Made by a program: the position numbers and the translations under genes
Source: an uncultured Lachnospiraceae bacterium
GTDB lineage: Bacteria > Bacillota_A > Clostridia > Lachnospirales > Lachnospiraceae
Reading direction: 5' to 3'
DNA: 56,506 bases
NCBI GenBank assembly: GCA_947564305.1
Contig: CANOBT010000020.1
Span: 1 to 56,506, forward strand
In this document: positions 1-8,622 of the stretch, piece by piece
Numbering within the stretch: the first letter of the stretch is position 1
How the letters are laid out: the number at the start of each line of letters is the position of its first letter
The notes under the pieces: model-generated
Database searches by the model: none
The model's input: the letters and a program-made list of their open reading frames with translations, nothing else
What the model was told of the DNA's origin: nothing

Positions 1-661
1 GAAAGGCTTTATTCCTGCGAAGAACAAGCTGCAGCGTCGAACAATATTTTAGGATCCGGATAAAAATAAAGAATGCAAACAGGGATATAACAATATAAAC
101 GCAGGTATAAAATGCGTTTCGCTCAGAAGAACCATATACTTTCATGGACAGATTAAAGGATGCTTCGTCCTCTTCTCCTGTGAGACGTCCCTGTTTTCCG
201 GTATCATCTGCATAAAAAGCCAGTCCGAAATCGTTTTTTAAATATAGCGGAGAGATGACAAGTCTGTAGTTTTCGCCCTCTTGCACTTCGATTGGATTAT
301 CCAGAATATTATTGTATTGATTGTCATTCAGTGAGCCTGACTTAAATGTGCCTTCATAAATCAGAGTTCCTGTTTTGGATTCAAATAACTCCGCTTTCCA
401 ACCGGAGCGGCTTCGTTCAGAAAAAGTCCCGATTTGAAGAGCCAACCCTTCCATCTTACCATCACATGGTGCCTGAAACTGCTGTTCAATGTTCTGATCC
501 ATGTGGTTGACGATACAAAGGTAACCGTTGGAATCTGTGATGTCATAGATATTTATATAGACTGGCTGTCCGTGGACCCATTTTAATCCTGCCAGCCACA
601 GGACAGAAATCAGGACGACAATAACAGCTTTTGCAAAAAATATTATTTTGTTCTTATTCAT
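1..661 (-). CDS. membrane-anchored protein, C-terminus cut by window edge
   Basis: An open frame starts with ATG at 661 and runs off the left edge without a stop; about 220 residues are visible. Residues 5-25 form a hydrophobic signal anchor, followed by a polar stretch of about 160 residues without cysteines of note, and then a second hydrophobic segment just before the edge (a run rich in I, V, F and L). The polar part probably lies outside the cell and may be a beta-sandwich. It is the third gene of a minus-strand group, 18 bases after the GT2 glycosyltransferase. I do not recognise the family. Large multi-span membrane proteins with such an N-terminal extracellular region occur next to surface-polymer genes, so a role in cell-surface glycoconjugates is plausible but inferred only from context. 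Confidence 0.7.
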   Translation of the reverse strand, partial: MNKNKIIFFAKAVIVVLISVLWLAGLKWVHGQPVYINIYDITDSNGYLCIVNHMDQNIEQQFQAPCDGKMEGLALQIGTFSERSRSGWKAELFESKTGTLIYEGTFKSGSLNDNQYNNILDNPIEVQEGENYRLVISPLYLKNDFGLAFYADDTGKQGRLTGEEDEASFNLSMKVYGSSERNAFYTCVYIVISLFAFFIFIRILKYCSTLQLVLRRNKAF

Positions 662-679
662 TTTCGAGGGTACCTCTTT

Positions 680-1417
680 TTACTTTCCGGATAATTCTTT
701 TTTCAAGACGGCATTTATGGTACGGAAGTCTTTTAGTGCCTGAAGGCCGATATGGAAAATCCGTTTCAGATTAATCGAATTCACTCCGCCCTGCCTGCAG
801 CGGAAAGTGATAGGAATATACTTTACCTTCTGTCCTTTTTTTACATAGACAACGGACAAGATAACGTTGGATAAATTAAAGTCCGCCGGGACACATTTTA
901 TATTTTCCGCCAGACTTTCCCGGCTCATCAGCCGGAACGGCGTATTTGCATCTGTGACAGTCGTGCCAAAGCAGATGCGGATTACCAGTTTTAAAACTTT
1001 TGTAACAACAATCCGGGAAAAGCCGTCCTTCCGGTTGTTCCGATATCCGATGACCATATCATATTTTTTCCGGAGTTTCCAGAACTGTGCGAACTCGGAG
1101 GGAAGTGTCTGCCCATCCGAGTCTGTCTGAAAGATATAATCCGCGCCGTTGTCAAGAGCATAATGATACCCATATAATACCGTAGCCCCATGGCCGCTGT
1201 TCTTCTTCGTGACCGGTTGGAACAGAGGTCTTGTTTTCGCGCATTCCTGCATGATGGCAAAAGTGTTGTCTTTGCTTCCGTCATCAATGATCACGAGCCG
1301 TGATTCCTGGTTCCCATGATACTGTTCTACAATGGGATACCAGTCATTGATCACATCCCGGATATTGTCCTGCTCATTATATGCTGGTATCACAATATAT
1401 AGCTTTTCATTCTGCAT
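680..1417 (-). CDS. GT2 family glycosyltransferase (polyprenyl-phosphate type)
   Basis: The 245-residue protein has the GT-A fold signature of family 2: IVIPAYNEQDNI at the N-terminus, VIIDDGSKDNT near residue 42, and the metal/nucleotide-binding DSD in FQTDSDGQ near residue 97. It lacks the C-terminal membrane helices of the longer DPM1/GtrB relatives, so it is probably cytoplasmic or peripheral. The family transfers a sugar from a nucleotide sugar to polyprenyl phosphate or a related acceptor. It sits between the LtaS-like sulfatase (45 bases upstream) and a membrane protein, which suggests decoration of a surface polymer. Donor and acceptor cannot be told from sequence. Confidence 0.85.
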   Translation of the reverse strand: MQNEKLYIVIPAYNEQDNIRDVINDWYPIVEQYHGNQESRLVIIDDGSKDNTFAIMQECAKTRPLFQPVTKKNSGHGATVLYGYHYALDNGADYIFQTDSDGQTLPSEFAQFWKLRKKYDMVIGYRNNRKDGFSRIVVTKVLKLVIRICFGTTVTDANTPFRLMSRESLAENIKCVPADFNLSNVILSVVYVKKGQKVKYIPITFRCRQGGVNSINLKRIFHIGLQALKDFRTINAVLKKELSGK

Positions 1418-1462
1418 CTTTCTTTTTCCTCCATTTTATCCGCATTACGATTCATGTGTCTT

Positions 1463-3706
1463 TTAATTTCCTGAAATCGGGACGTTCGTTGTATTCTGCG
1501 TATTTCCCGTACTTTGTGTATTGCCTGCACTGCCGGTGCCTTGCGTGTTTCCTGGATTCTGAGTACTGCCGGTGTCCTGTGTGCCTCCTGGATTTTGAGT
1601 ACCGCCTGTGCCCTGTGTGTTCCCTGAATTCTGAGTACTGCCGGTGCCTTGTGTGTTTCCCGAACCCTGAGTACTGCCTATGCCCTGTGTGCTTCCTGGA
1701 TTCTGAGTACTGCCGGTATCCAACGTGTCTCCTGTGCCGTCAGGATTTTCAGAGCTGCCGGTTCCCGAAGAGACATCTGTATTTCCCGTATTATCTGCAT
1801 CTGATGCAGTGCCTGCATTTCCCGTATAGTCCGTGTTCTGTGTGTATCCGGAAGAACCCGTGTAGTCCGTATATCTGGAATCTGGATTCCATGTGCTTTC
1901 GGACTCTTCTTCGACATAATTGACGTGCTTTACTTTATATTCCGTATCTCCAATCATCCATGGCCGTCCTTCCTGATCCCACAGATATGCATGCATAGTA
2001 TAATTTCCGATATTATACTCAAAGGAAGACAGCATGATATTTACTTCGTACAGATCAGTTTCCTTCTGTACTGCAGGAATCCATTGTACATCACTCTGAT
2101 CTTCCTTGGACCAAACGGCCAGACTGACATCCGTAATTCCATTTCTTACATTATGAAAATCAGAAATAGAAACTAAAATGGATGCCTGATTTTCATCATA
2201 TGTTTCTACGGTGACCTCCGCATGAGGCAGATCTGCTTCCAGCTTCCCTTCCAATGCTCCCCTGCCGAGTCTTTCTGTCAGAGTAGGACTGCCGGAAAAC
2301 AAGTTTGTGCCCAGACCCAACTGCTCTCCTTCGATGGTTACGCCAAGGCTGGCAAGGGTTGAGGGGAAATTATCGAATGTCGTATAGTCACGTTTCAGGT
2401 CCGGATTTACTGGTTCTACGGCAGAGTTGATATACGTTGTATAAACTTTCCGTACATAATCTCCCTCAATATTTTCACAGAAATCACTGTCCATGGTGGG
2501 ATGGTCTCCGGAGATTACAATGGTGGTATTTTCATAAAAATCCTGTTGTTGGATCCATTTGACAAATTCGGAAACCTTTTTGCTGGAGCAGGCAATCACA
2601 TTGGCATACTGGTTATCACCATATCTGCTCTGGCAGTCTTCACATACATATCCGTCTTCAAAATGTGTATCCGCTGTCAGCATAGTGAAATTGAAAGGTT
2701 CATCCTCTTCCGCCAGTTCCAGAAGCTCTTCCTTTGCATATTCAAATAGGCGGTTGTCCTCATATCCCCACCATACGCGGTAATCCGACGGGAAACGTCC
2801 CTCTTCCAATGCGTAATAATAATCTTTCATTTCATAGCCGCCATGCTGGGTAAAATAGGACTGTCTGCCGCCGAAAGCCGCATCGGATCCGATGTGCAGC
2901 ACCTGTGTATATCCCTCTTTTTCCAAAATATCTCCCAATGCGGTAATGTCCGGCATGAAAATTTCCTCTTCGCCCATCTCGTCTGTATCTGCCTGGGAAA
3001 TACTCAATGGCAGCCCCGAAGTCTGGGCAAACATCCCGCCCATTGTCCATGTGGTGGACGGCATGGAATATCCGCCGTTCAACGCATGGTCTGTGCCGGA
3101 GAAATTCTCGTTTTCCTGGGCAAGGGCAGTCAGTTCCGGAATATAATTCTGGTCATATGCTCCGCCGTTTGCCTTATCGGCATAGGTGATTTCCATGGAC
3201 TCCAAAAAAATATATATCAGGTTCCGCTTCTTCTCTGGAAATACGAGATTCACATCTTCGGTATTGACAAAATTTTCATTCACATATTCGGTGTACTCTG
3301 TCTGATTTTCAGAATAATTTTCTGCGCCAAGGAGGTCCAACGCCGCAGAAACCCGGATTGCGCTCAGCAATACGGATGCGGCCAGAAATAATACGGCTAT
3401 GGAATGATAAATCTTTTTATTTTTACGGAAATTAATCAACAATATGACAATCAAAAAAAATACCAGTGCTGCAGGCGGGACGCAGCGCTGTGCAAAATCT
3501 ACTATCATATCGTTATTTGTTCCGTCAAATGGGGCGTTCAGCTGATACATCAGTTCGTCCATTGTCAGGTGGCTCCAGGTCTCAAACATCCAACTGATGG
3601 CACAGCTTAACAGAACCGCAAATGTACCCGCCAGAATCACAAGCAGTGTTTCGACCAGGATCAGCAGATGAACAGCAGCTCTTTTGATATCTCTCGTGTT
3701 TTTCAT
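1463..3706 (-). CDS. LtaS-like sulfatase with Bsp-like domain and repetitive tail
   Basis: The 747-residue protein has three membrane helices (about residues 12-40, 74-93, 102-123) and then an extracellular sulfatase/alkaline-phosphatase fold domain (about 160-480). Visible motifs are IYIFLESME, the likely nucleophile threonine region YSMPSTTWTMGG, and metal-ligand ISGDHPTMD. This matches the lipoteichoic-acid synthase/phosphoglycerol transferase family, although five helices are usual for LtaS. A second domain (about 505-600) resembles the GBS Bsp-like repeat. The last 130 residues are G/S/T/N/Q-rich repeats with no obvious anchor motif. The start has a GAGGG site. It is the first gene of its group. 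It could instead act on another phosphoglycerol-decorated polymer. Confidence 0.85.
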   Translation of the reverse strand: MKNTRDIKRAAVHLLILVETLLVILAGTFAVLLSCAISWMFETWSHLTMDELMYQLNAPFDGTNNDMIVDFAQRCVPPAALVFFLIVILLINFRKNKKIYHSIAVLFLAASVLLSAIRVSAALDLLGAENYSENQTEYTEYVNENFVNTEDVNLVFPEKKRNLIYIFLESMEITYADKANGGAYDQNYIPELTALAQENENFSGTDHALNGGYSMPSTTWTMGGMFAQTSGLPLSISQADTDEMGEEEIFMPDITALGDILEKEGYTQVLHIGSDAAFGGRQSYFTQHGGYEMKDYYYALEEGRFPSDYRVWWGYEDNRLFEYAKEELLELAEEDEPFNFTMLTADTHFEDGYVCEDCQSRYGDNQYANVIACSSKKVSEFVKWIQQQDFYENTTIVISGDHPTMDSDFCENIEGDYVRKVYTTYINSAVEPVNPDLKRDYTTFDNFPSTLASLGVTIEGEQLGLGTNLFSGSPTLTERLGRGALEGKLEADLPHAEVTVETYDENQASILVSISDFHNVRNGITDVSLAVWSKEDQSDVQWIPAVQKETDLYEVNIMLSSFEYNIGNYTMHAYLWDQEGRPWMIGDTEYKVKHVNYVEEESESTWNPDSRYTDYTGSSGYTQNTDYTGNAGTASDADNTGNTDVSSGTGSSENPDGTGDTLDTGSTQNPGSTQGIGSTQGSGNTQGTGSTQNSGNTQGTGGTQNPGGTQDTGSTQNPGNTQGTGSAGNTQSTGNTQNTTNVPISGN
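1512..1727. repeat. 36-bp tandem repeats in the sulfatase tail
   Basis: About six head-to-tail 36-bp units (for example 1548-1583, 1584-1619, 1620-1655, 1656-1691, 1692-1727) encode a 12-residue motif of the form PGNTQGTGSTQN. Units differ by a few substitutions, and more degenerate copies continue to about 1860. Length polymorphism by slippage is expected. Confidence 0.85.
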
Positions 3707-3773
3707 TATCGTAACCCTCTGTTTTTTATATATTCATCTCTAATTATATTGATTTTTACATATTTCATGTGTG

Positions 3774-3802
3774 ATTATATAATCTTTATATTGTTTATGC
3801 AA
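3774..3802 (-). promoter_or_regulatory. sigma-A type promoter of the sulfatase group
   Basis: On the minus strand a -35 TTGCAT (3802-3797) and a -10 TATAAT (3779-3774) are separated by exactly 17 bases. Transcription would start near 3767, giving a leader of about 60 bases before the sulfatase ATG at 3706. Confidence 0.6.
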
Positions 3803-3820
3803 GGATTATTTTTATGGACG

Positions 3821-3907
3821 GTTACAATTTACGGCCTGACTGCCTGAAACCGCAGCTTTTTCGACCGGCGGCTGTGCAGCGTAGTGCACAGTCCCGTGAA
3901 CAGTTAC
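3821..3907 (+). mobile_element. short palindromic MITE-like element, copy A
   Basis: An 87-bp element starts GTTACAATTTACGG and ends CCGTGAACAGTTAC, so its ends form an imperfect inverted repeat. It matches the longer copy at 46133-46279 almost throughout but lacks a 60-bp internal block. The hairpin-forming CTGTGCAGC...GTGCACAG core is kept. TGGACG occurs directly on both sides (3815-3820 and 3910-3915), like a target-site duplication. It carries no gene. A folded RNA or REP-like role is also possible. Confidence 0.6.
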
Positions 3908-4101
3908 TGTGGACGTACATTATTATAATGAACAAAGGGAGCGCCTGTTATGCAGAGACAGAGGATTATGTCTAAAAATGTATCTCCGGGGCAGACAATC
4001 AGGATTAATATGAACATGAGCACTACAGAAACCTGTATTATCACAATAGCTGTTCTCATAATTGAGGATGGCTCTTTTTTTAAAGAAAAGTTTATTTTCA
4101 T
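3904..4101 (-). CDS. possible small membrane protein (65 aa)
   Basis: A minus-strand frame from ATG at 4101 encodes 65 residues: a basic start (KINFSLKKEP), a long hydrophobic stretch (about residues 15-40) and a second shorter one (about 45-58). Its stop lies inside the end of palindromic element copy A. No clear ribosome binding site precedes the start, which lowers confidence. An opposing plus-strand frame (3950-4144) starts behind AAAGGGAG but looks less protein-like. I do not recognise either. Confidence 0.3.
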   Translation of the reverse strand: MKINFSLKKEPSSIMRTAIVIIQVSVVLMFILILIVCPGDTFLDIILCLCITGAPFVHYNNVRPQ

Positions 4102-4113
4102 ACATCTGCATGC

Positions 4114-4193
4114 TATAATAATTGTCACCAAACCGAAGGTTTGATGACCTGCGTGCGCATCAGCGCAGTTCCATATAATAATTGTCACTAAAC
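4114..4193. repeat. 20-bp direct repeat pair upstream of the OmpR regulator
   Basis: TATAATAATTGTCAC(C/T)AAAC occurs at 4114-4133 and 4174-4193, 60 bases apart and 19 of 20 identical. A small hairpin (AAACC-GAA-GGTTT) follows the first copy. The pair lies 48-127 bases before the regulator start. Each copy holds a TATAAT, so they may be operators or duplicated promoter pieces. Apart from this, element copy A and the low-confidence small ORF, I see nothing in 3707-4240 beyond the sulfatase promoter. Confidence 0.5.
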
Positions 4194-4240
4194 GATAAAA
4201 TTTACGGAATGAAATCATTTGAAGCAGGAGGAAGACTTCA

Positions 4241-4903
4241 ATGCCAAAAATTTTAATCATAGACGATGACATCCACATTGGAAATATGGTTGCTGAATCA
4301 TTGACAAAGGCCGGCTATGAGCCGATGAGAGCCTATTCCGGTACAGAGGCCCTTCTGGTGCTTGCACACGGCAGACCTGATCTGATTCTGTTGGATTTGA
4401 TGCTGCCTGGTCTTTCCGGGGAGGATATCCTTCCGGAGATAAAGGATATCCCTGTGATTGTGCTCAGCGCAAAGGCCGGAATTGATGATAAGGTAGAGAT
4501 GCTCATGGGCGGCGCCGTAGATTATATGACCAAGCCTTTTGAAATCAAAGAACTGCTTGCCCGAATTGCAGTACAGCTTCGTAAGCCTGCAGCAACCGAT
4601 ACGGCAAAAATATTGATGGCCGGAAATCTCTCCGTGAACGTAGTTTCCCATGAAGTACGATTGTCCGGGCAGAGTATCCGGCTTACGAAGACGGAGTATG
4701 CGATATTAAAGCTGTTGATGAAAAATGAAGGACAGGCTATTTCTAAATCCATTATATTGGAAAGGATCAGTGAGGATACGCCTGATTGTACGGATGCCTC
4801 ATTGAAACAGCATGTGAGCAACCTGCGGAGGAAGCTTCGGGAAGTGGATGGCCGGGATTATGTGGAGGCTGTCTGGGGGATTGGGTTCAGGCTGAATGTG
4901 TGA
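4241..4903 (+). CDS. OmpR/PhoB family response regulator
   Basis: The 220-residue protein has a receiver domain (1-115) with the acidic pair D8/D9, phospho-acceptor D52 in ILLDLMLPG and lysine in MTKPF, then a winged-helix DNA-binding domain (about 125-220) ending EAVWGIGFRL. The start has GGAGGAAG upstream. It precedes an ABC ATPase/permease pair and a histidine kinase at 6957 that is its likely partner. Regulator-ABC-permease-kinase order is typical of antimicrobial-peptide sensing and export modules. Direct TTTAC repeats just after the gene could be its binding site. Confidence 0.9.
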   Translation: MPKILIIDDDIHIGNMVAESLTKAGYEPMRAYSGTEALLVLAHGRPDLILLDLMLPGLSGEDILPEIKDIPVIVLSAKAGIDDKVEMLMGGAVDYMTKPFEIKELLARIAVQLRKPAATDTAKILMAGNLSVNVVSHEVRLSGQSIRLTKTEYAILKLLMKNEGQAISKSIILERISEDTPDCTDASLKQHVSNLRRKLREVDGRDYVEAVWGIGFRLNV

Positions 4904-4914
4904 ATCGTAAAATA

Positions 4915-4970
4915 TTTACAAAATCTTTACTCTTTTCTTGACTGCTGTCTTTACCTTTTGGGTGTAGATT
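4915..4970 (+). promoter_or_regulatory. candidate regulator site and promoter for the ABC genes
   Basis: TTTAC occurs at 4915-4919 and 4926-4930, an 11-base period typical of OmpR-family tandem sites, directly followed by a -35 TTGACT at 4938-4943. The best -10 (TGTAGA or TAGATT, 4963-4970) is at non-optimal spacing of 19-21 bases, as expected for an activator-dependent promoter. The assignment is inference. Confidence 0.4.
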
Positions 4971-5027
4971 ATGGTCATTATAGAGTACTTTATAAGCGCT
5001 CTTACAATAAGAAAGGGGTTTTTATTT

Positions 5028-5942
5028 ATGAAATATTGTTTAGAGACAAACGCACTTTGCAAGCGGTATAAGCATTTTCAGGCCTTGCAGGATGTAACGA
5101 TGCATGTTCCAAAGGGAGCTATTTACGGATTCGTGGGAAAAAACGGTGCAGGGAAAACCACGTTGATTCGGCAAATCTGCGGCCTGCAAAAGCCGGATTC
5201 CGGCAGCTACACACTTTACGGGGTTAAAAACAGCAGTCCATCTATTCATCGGGCGCGCAGAAGAATGGGCGCCGTGGTGGAGACTCCTTCTATATATAAA
5301 GACATGACTGCGAGTGATAATCTAAAAGAGCAGTACCGCATACTGGGCCTGCCGTCCTTTGATGGAATCGACGAATTGCTGGCACTGGTGGGGCTGTCAG
5401 ATACAGGCAGGAAAAAGGCCGGACATTTTTCATTGGGGATGCGCCAGCGTTTAGGGATAGCTATTGCACTTTGCGGCGACCCTGATTTCCTCGTCCTGGA
5501 TGAACCGGTGAACGGTTTGGACCCGCAGGGGATTGTAGAAATCCGGGAACTAATCTTGAAATTGAATAGGAAATATCAGATTACGGTCCTGATTTCCAGC
5601 CACATTTTGGATGAATTATCTAAGCTGGCGACCCACTATGGATTTATTGATGGTGGCACCCTGGTAAAAGAAATCAGTGCAAAGGAATTGGAGGCAGCCT
5701 GCCGCAAATGTGTCCGCGTTACGGTCACGAACATCAATGCGCTGTGCCGGGTTCTTGATAAGTTTCAATTGGAATACCGTGTGATTTCCAACAGTGAGGC
5801 GGATATCTACGGGGAAATCGGCGTGACAGATTTGACGATGGCGTTGGCATCGGAGAACTGCGATGTGAAGTCTATGCATGAGCATGACGAGAGTTTGGAA
5901 AATTATTATCTCAATCTGGTGGGAGGTGGAACACATGTTTAA
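5028..5942 (+). CDS. ABC transporter ATP-binding protein (BcrA/lantibiotic-immunity type)
   Basis: The 304-residue ATPase has Walker A GKNGAGKTT near residue 40, signature FSLGMRQRLG, Walker B FLVLDEPVNGLD and switch histidine SSHILDE. The C-terminal 90 residues are an extension common in BcrA-like exporters. ATG at 5028 is chosen because it follows GAAAGGGG; an upstream in-frame start at 4971 has no site. The last 8 bases overlap the permease, so translation is coupled. ATPases of this group energise efflux or immunity against peptides and drugs. Confidence 0.9.
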   Translation: MKYCLETNALCKRYKHFQALQDVTMHVPKGAIYGFVGKNGAGKTTLIRQICGLQKPDSGSYTLYGVKNSSPSIHRARRRMGAVVETPSIYKDMTASDNLKEQYRILGLPSFDGIDELLALVGLSDTGRKKAGHFSLGMRQRLGIAIALCGDPDFLVLDEPVNGLDPQGIVEIRELILKLNRKYQITVLISSHILDELSKLATHYGFIDGGTLVKEISAKELEAACRKCVRVTVTNINALCRVLDKFQLEYRVISNSEADIYGEIGVTDLTMALASENCDVKSMHEHDESLENYYLNLVGGGTHV

Positions 5943-6828
5943 TCTTCTATCAGCGGGATTCTACAGAATCAGGAAAAATAAGGTGTTTTGGGGCAGTATG
6001 TTTGTCATGGCAGTATGGTCTGTGATTATCTGTGTGGAACATTGGAAAAATTTTATGGCGGATTATGATGGAGTATTAGACGAGGTGTCCTTTATGGATT
6101 CGATGTTCCAGGGACAATCTATGATAATTCTGGCGCTTGCTGTGTTTGTCAGTATTTTTCTTGGAACAGAATATAGTGACGGCGCTATCCGCAATAAACT
6201 GATTGCAGGGCATACGAGGGGAAATATTTATTTTTCTCAGTTTTTGGTCAGCGCAGGCGCCTGCATGTTGGTGTATCTGGTATCTATCGGAGTTGCCGCG
6301 ATGTTGGGCTTTATCCTCTTAGGAGGTACGGATATGCCGCCAAAGACCGTTCTGCTTTATTGCGGGACAGGTGCTTTGATGTGTATAGCAGATGCGGCAA
6401 TTTTCACATGGATTGCGATGGCGGCGGGCAGCAAAACGGTGGGCGCGGTTATATGCCTTCTTACAGGAGTGTTCTTTTTCAGCGGGGCAGGGGCAGTCTA
6501 TGAACCCCTATCGTGGGAAGAATATTTCTATCAGCCCAAGGCTGTCTATGAGGCCACGTTGGATAAAACAAAAGGAGAAACAAGTGTTGTTGTGATAGGA
6601 GAAGACGAAGACACAGAGATGGTGAAGCTGCCGAATCCTTATTATATCTCCGGGAATACGAGAAAATATTACGAATTTCTGTTAGACTGCAATCCGGTGG
6701 GGCAGGCGGTGCAGCTTGGTGATTTGGATTTGGAACGTCCTTTAAACGTGATAATCTATGATTTGGTGGAAATTGTGCTCTGCTGCGGGGCAGGGATGGT
6801 GCTGTTTTGCAGGAAGGACCTGAAATAA
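5935..6828 (+). CDS. ABC-2 type permease
   Basis: The 297-residue protein has about six hydrophobic segments: one near residues 20-40, four between about 60 and 185, and one at the C-terminus, with a charged extracytoplasmic loop (about 195-245). This suits the ABC-2 family (lantibiotic-immunity type). The start ATG follows GGGAGGTGG and lies inside the ATPase end. It is the membrane partner of the ATPase at 5028. The substrate is unknown. Confidence 0.85.
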   Translation: MFNLLSAGFYRIRKNKVFWGSMFVMAVWSVIICVEHWKNFMADYDGVLDEVSFMDSMFQGQSMIILALAVFVSIFLGTEYSDGAIRNKLIAGHTRGNIYFSQFLVSAGACMLVYLVSIGVAAMLGFILLGGTDMPPKTVLLYCGTGALMCIADAAIFTWIAMAAGSKTVGAVICLLTGVFFFSGAGAVYEPLSWEEYFYQPKAVYEATLDKTKGETSVVVIGEDEDTEMVKLPNPYYISGNTRKYYEFLLDCNPVGQAVQLGDLDLERPLNVIIYDLVEIVLCCGAGMVLFCRKDLK

Positions 6829-6880
6829 AATTTCAATCCACCGGACGGAAGTATGAAAATAAACTTTTATACTGAATTTG

Positions 6881-6918
6881 TGGGTCAAATGTGCGTGCAA
6901 GCACGGCCGCTTGACCCA
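6881..6918 (+). other. intercistronic hairpin before the histidine kinase
   Basis: TGGGTCAA (6881-6888) pairs with TTGACCCA (6911-6918), with an inner GTGC/GCAC stem. No T-run follows, so it is more likely an RNA stabiliser or processing site than a terminator. It lies between the permease stop and the kinase start. Confidence 0.45.
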
Positions 6919-6956
6919 TGTGTAACAAATTTTAAAACAAAGGCAGGTGTGGAAAG

Positions 6957-7877
6957 GTGCTCCCGTGGGTGATATGTGGAATCTTATTGATGATTATTTG
7001 TATTCTAATCCTAAAAATCATTTCCATGCAAAAATGTGCAGACAGGATTTGTACTTTATTTGCCGAGCATCTTTCCACAGGTACGAATACATTGATTACC
7101 ATATCGTCAGGGGACAGGCACATGAGACATCTGGCCCAGGAGATGAACCGGGAATTAAAGATTTTGCGGCAGCAGAGACATCGGTATTTGAGAGGAGACC
7201 AGGAGTTAAAAGATGCCGTGACCAATATTTCCCATGACCTGCGTACGCCGCTCACTGCAATCAGCGGCTATCTGGAATTGTTGGAGCAGGAGGAAAAAAG
7301 CGAAACAGTGGTGCGGTATTTATCCTATATTGAAAACCGCACGGAGGCGCTCAAGCAGTTGACCGAAGAAATGTTTCGCTACACCATCATTCTCTCTTCG
7401 GAAAGCCCCAAGACACAGTCTGTGGACTTGAAAGCTGTTTTGGAGGAAAATCTGCTGAGCTTTTATGGAGCGATGACAGAAAAGGGGATTGAGCCTCAGA
7501 TTCAAATTCCGGAGCATCCGGTGGTGAGGCAGTGCAATCGGGCGGCATTGTCCAGAGTATTCAGCAATATTTTGAACAATGCTTTAAAATACAGTGACGG
7601 AGATTTGCTTGTGGAAATGCAGGATAATGGAAGCATCCGGTTTGCCAACCATGCTGCGGCACTGGATGAAGTGCAGGTGGGAAAGCTGTTCAACCGTTTC
7701 TTTACTGTGGAAACGGCGCGCAATTCCACGGGGCTTGGCCTGTCTATTGCGAAAACATTGGTGGAGCAGATGGGTGGAAGGATTTCGGCGGAATATTCGG
7801 ATGGACTGCTTGTGATTGAGATTTATTTCCTCGAAGAAGCAAATCAGGCTGACATACCTGTGTGTACATTTGGCTGA
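6957..7877 (+). CDS. sensor histidine kinase (HisKA/HATPase_c)
   Basis: The 306-residue protein starts with GTG at 6957 and has a short N-terminal membrane helix (about residues 2-20) with almost no extracellular domain, then HisKA with H93 in ISHDLRTPL, N-box FSNILNNALKYS and G-box GLGLSIAKTL. Kinases with so little extracellular sequence usually sense through the partner ABC transporter. Its likely partner is the OmpR regulator at 4241. Confidence 0.88.
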   Translation: MLPWVICGILLMIICILILKIISMQKCADRICTLFAEHLSTGTNTLITISSGDRHMRHLAQEMNRELKILRQQRHRYLRGDQELKDAVTNISHDLRTPLTAISGYLELLEQEEKSETVVRYLSYIENRTEALKQLTEEMFRYTIILSSESPKTQSVDLKAVLEENLLSFYGAMTEKGIEPQIQIPEHPVVRQCNRAALSRVFSNILNNALKYSDGDLLVEMQDNGSIRFANHAAALDEVQVGKLFNRFFTVETARNSTGLGLSIAKTLVEQMGGRISAEYSDGLLVIEIYFLEEANQADIPVCTFG

Positions 7878-7905
7878 TAAGTATGAAGATAAAAAGGGAG
7901 TGTAG

Positions 7906-8622
7906 ATGACAATGATTCGAGTTGCGGTCTGCGAAGATGAAGAAGTGCTTTTAAATCAGTTGGAAAACTGGGTTAGGGTCATATTGGACAGACATTCTAT
8001 CCAGTCTCATATAGAGTCTTATGTAAACAGCAGTGCATTGCTGGCGCGGGATGCATTTGATATTTTGTTGTTGGATATAGAAATGAAACCGCTCAGCGGG
8101 ATGGAGCTGGCAAAGAAACTGCGTGTGCGGGGAGACGAAAGCAAATTGATTTTTATTACCGCATATCCGCAATACGCAGTGGAGGCGTATGATGTACAGG
8201 CATTTCATTATCTGGTAAAACCGGTGGATATCGAGAGATTGGAGAAGGTGCTGCTGCAGGTTTGTTCTTCCTTGCAGAAGGAGCACCAGCAGGCAATCGC
8301 CATACGGCAGGGAAGCGGGATTCGGCGGATTCCTCTGGAACAGATTTTGTATTTGGAGGTTTTAGACAGGAAAATCTATTTACACACCGAGGGAGAAGCG
8401 GTGCCGTTCTATGGGAAATTAGAAGAATTAGAGCCCACGCTGCCGAAAATCTTTTTTCGGTGTCACCGCAGCTATATCGTGAATTTTATCCATGTGCAGC
8501 GTTATGGTAAAGGAGATGTGCTGTTGGACAATGAAGAAAGCATTCCGTTATCTAAGCGCCGATACAAGGACTTTGGCCTGGCATTTATGAATTATCTGAA
8601 AGAAAGCGGGGACGTGCTTTGA
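7906..8622 (+). CDS. LytTR family response regulator
   Basis: The 238-residue protein has a receiver domain (acidic E10/D11/E12, phospho-acceptor D57 in ILLLDIEMKP, lysine in LVKPVD) and a C-terminal LytTR DNA-binding domain (about 135-235, with YLEVLDRKIYLHT and FFRCHRSYIVNF). The family includes AgrA and VirR. AGGGAG precedes both ATG at 7906 and ATG at 7912; either could be used. It starts 28 bases after the first kinase, so the two signalling systems may share a transcript. Its partner is the GHKL kinase that overlaps its end. Confidence 0.9.
   Translation: MTMIRVAVCEDEEVLLNQLENWVRVILDRHSIQSHIESYVNSSALLARDAFDILLLDIEMKPLSGMELAKKLRVRGDESKLIFITAYPQYAVEAYDVQAFHYLVKPVDIERLEKVLLQVCSSLQKEHQQAIAIRQGSGIRRIPLEQILYLEVLDRKIYLHTEGEAVPFYGKLEELEPTLPKIFFRCHRSYIVNFIHVQRYGKGDVLLDNEESIPLSKRRYKDFGLAFMNYLKESGDVL

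Noticed and set aside
1381..1923. 180-codon cysteine-rich plus-strand frame
   Set aside because: It is the antisense shadow of the repetitive sulfatase tail; its regular pattern comes from the 36-bp repeats.
3950..4144. 64-codon plus-strand frame after AAAGGGAG
   Set aside because: It is antisense to the more membrane-protein-like frame at 3904-4101 and has no recognisable features; neither is secure.
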